Below, in pieces: positions 44,327-45,240 of a DNA stretch of 45,240 nt. Within the stretch, counting starts at the first letter, position 1. Every line of letters begins with the position of its first letter. The notes under the pieces were generated by a model. The model did not search any database, was not told the origin of the DNA, and saw only the letters and a program-made list of their open reading frames with translations. A program made the position numbers and the translations under genes. Source of the DNA: an uncultured Peptococcaceae bacterium (GTDB taxonomy: Bacteria; Bacillota; Dehalobacteriia; UBA4068); the NCBI GenBank assembly GCA_949289995.1, contig CASEQE010000060.1, positions 1 to 45,240 on the forward strand, read 5' to 3'.

Positions 44327-45240
44327 ATGACGGAAATGGCGGCGATTATTTTAGCTGCTGGTAAAGGAACGCGGATGGTTAGTGGCAAGCCGAAAGTGCT
44401 GCATGAGATTATGGGTAAAGCAATGATAGATTACGTGGTTCAGGCTTTGACCGGTGCGGGAATTTCTCAACTGACAACCGTAATTGGTAGCGGAGCTGAA
44501 GAAGTGCGTAAGCATTTAGGAAATACCTGTACTTTTGCATTGCAGGAGCCTCAATTGGGTACAGGTCATGCGGTAATGCAGGCTTTGCCATATTTGGGAT
44601 CCGAAGTGGATACTGTGATGATCGTTTGCGGCGATACCCCGTTGTTGACCAAAGAAACGTTGCAAGCATTTAAAACGCATTTTCATGAAAGCAGTTCTTC
44701 TTGTGCGGTAATGACGGCAATTTTATCCAATCCCGCTGCCTATGGGCGTATTTTACGCGATGCTTCCGGCGCTCTAGAGGCGGTTGTGGAAGCAAGGGAC
44801 GCTTCGCCTAAACAATTGACAATTCAGGAAATCAATAGCGGCGTATATTGCTTCGTAAAAAAAGATTTAGAAGAAGCTATCGGTGCTTTAACCACTGGCA
44901 ATCAGCAAGATGAATACTATTTAACCGATACAATTGCCGTTTTAAGAAATACAGGTAAACGGACTAGTGCTTTTTGTTGCAATGATCCTTGTGAAATCCA
45001 GGGCGTCAACGATAGATGCCAGTTGGCGGAGGCGGCAAAAATCATGCAGACACGGATAAACCGTCAACTCATGCTTTCAGGCGTTACCTTAGTAGATCCG
45101 GCAACCGTATATATTGAGGCCGGCGTGGAGGTGGGCGTGGATACGGTGATTGGACCATCGGTGTATATTGGCGGTGCCAGCCGAGTTGGCTCCGGTTGTC
45201 AAATTGGTCCTTGGGTAAAAGTTATGGACAGTCAAATCGG
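44327..45240 (+). CDS. glmU: Bifunctional GlmU, N-terminal part (partial at window end)
   Basis: 304 codons and still open at the last base. GlmU acetylates glucosamine-1-phosphate and couples it to UTP, giving UDP-GlcNAc for peptidoglycan. The uridyltransferase domain has LAAGKGTRM, PKVLHEI, LGTGHAVMQAL, VCGDTPLLT and EINSGVYCF. After PCEIQGVNDRCQLAEA the left-handed beta-helix acetyltransferase repeats begin (GVEVGVDTVIGPSVYIGG). GGAGG lies nine bases before the ATG. It starts a new transcription unit divergent from corA. Confidence 0.96.
   Translation, partial: MTEMAAIILAAGKGTRMVSGKPKVLHEIMGKAMIDYVVQALTGAGISQLTTVIGSGAEEVRKHLGNTCTFALQEPQLGTGHAVMQALPYLGSEVDTVMIVCGDTPLLTKETLQAFKTHFHESSSSCAVMTAILSNPAAYGRILRDASGALEAVVEARDASPKQLTIQEINSGVYCFVKKDLEEAIGALTTGNQQDEYYLTDTIAVLRNTGKRTSAFCCNDPCEIQGVNDRCQLAEAAKIMQTRINRQLMLSGVTLVDPATVYIEAGVEVGVDTVIGPSVYIGGASRVGSGCQIGPWVKVMDSQI

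Overview
The window is a dense, mostly housekeeping stretch of bacterial chromosome from an anaerobic member of the Bacillota (Firmicutes). The evidence is Firmicutes-type gene order (dnaJ-prmA-mtaB; rpsF-ssb-rpsR), two-subunit glycyl-tRNA synthetase, pyruvate phosphate dikinase, flavodoxin with DUF3793, an FmdE-family protein, LarB, an LL-diaminopimelate aminotransferase and a SelD whose active site is encoded by an in-frame UGA. Strong GGAGG ribosome binding sites and TTGACA/TATAAT promoters agree. I cannot fix the genus; Negativicutes or Clostridia are both possible.

Layout. 1-8452 (+): end of dnaJ, prmA, mtaB, glyQ-glyS and ppdK, closed by a terminator. 8736-9750 (-): flavodoxin and DUF3793 genes under one promoter with two matching operator-like dyads. 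9965-10820: a decayed, AT-rich stretch with the remnant of a heavy-metal-associated (HMA) protein. 10821-11618 (+): an alpha/beta hydrolase. 12129-16557 (-): a polar amino acid ABC transporter (two permeases, ATPase, lipoprotein receptor) with an agmatinase-family ureohydrolase gene inserted before the receptor gene. 17368-21806 (+): argCJBD behind a promoter overlapped by probable ArgR boxes. 22150-23692 (+): a membrane-anchored protein resembling a catalytically dead HtrA protease, then an FmdE-family protein. 23818-27089 (-): PspC protein, glnS and a DUF401 membrane protein. 27291-36475 (+): glnA, dapF, dapL, patatin-like phospholipase, nadE, ispE and an LtaS-like sulfatase. 36609-37703 (-): ychF. 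37868-42642 (+): larB, cvpA-like, selD (Sec), a HEAT-repeat membrane protein, rpsF, ssb, rpsR. 42854-43906 (-): CorA-type transporter preceded by a possible leader peptide. 44327-end (+): start of glmU.

How the genes work together. Ornithine synthesis by the acetyl cycle (argCJBD), lysine/peptidoglycan precursor synthesis (dapF, dapL), glutamine synthesis (glnA) and loading (glnS), and cell envelope supply (ispE, glmU, LtaS-like) make up the core metabolism. The transporter plus ureohydrolase suggests import and hydrolysis of a guanidino compound such as arginine or agmatine.

Most worth a second look: the Sec-containing SelD missed by ordinary ORF calling; a glutamine-dependent-type NAD synthetase whose glutaminase domain appears to lack its catalytic Lys and Cys; the two-operator promoter of the DUF3793-flavodoxin pair beside the broken HMA gene; the pseudo-HtrA protein; and two possible leader peptides, upstream of corA and glnS. 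No CRISPR array, insertion sequence, prophage, rRNA or tRNA gene was seen.
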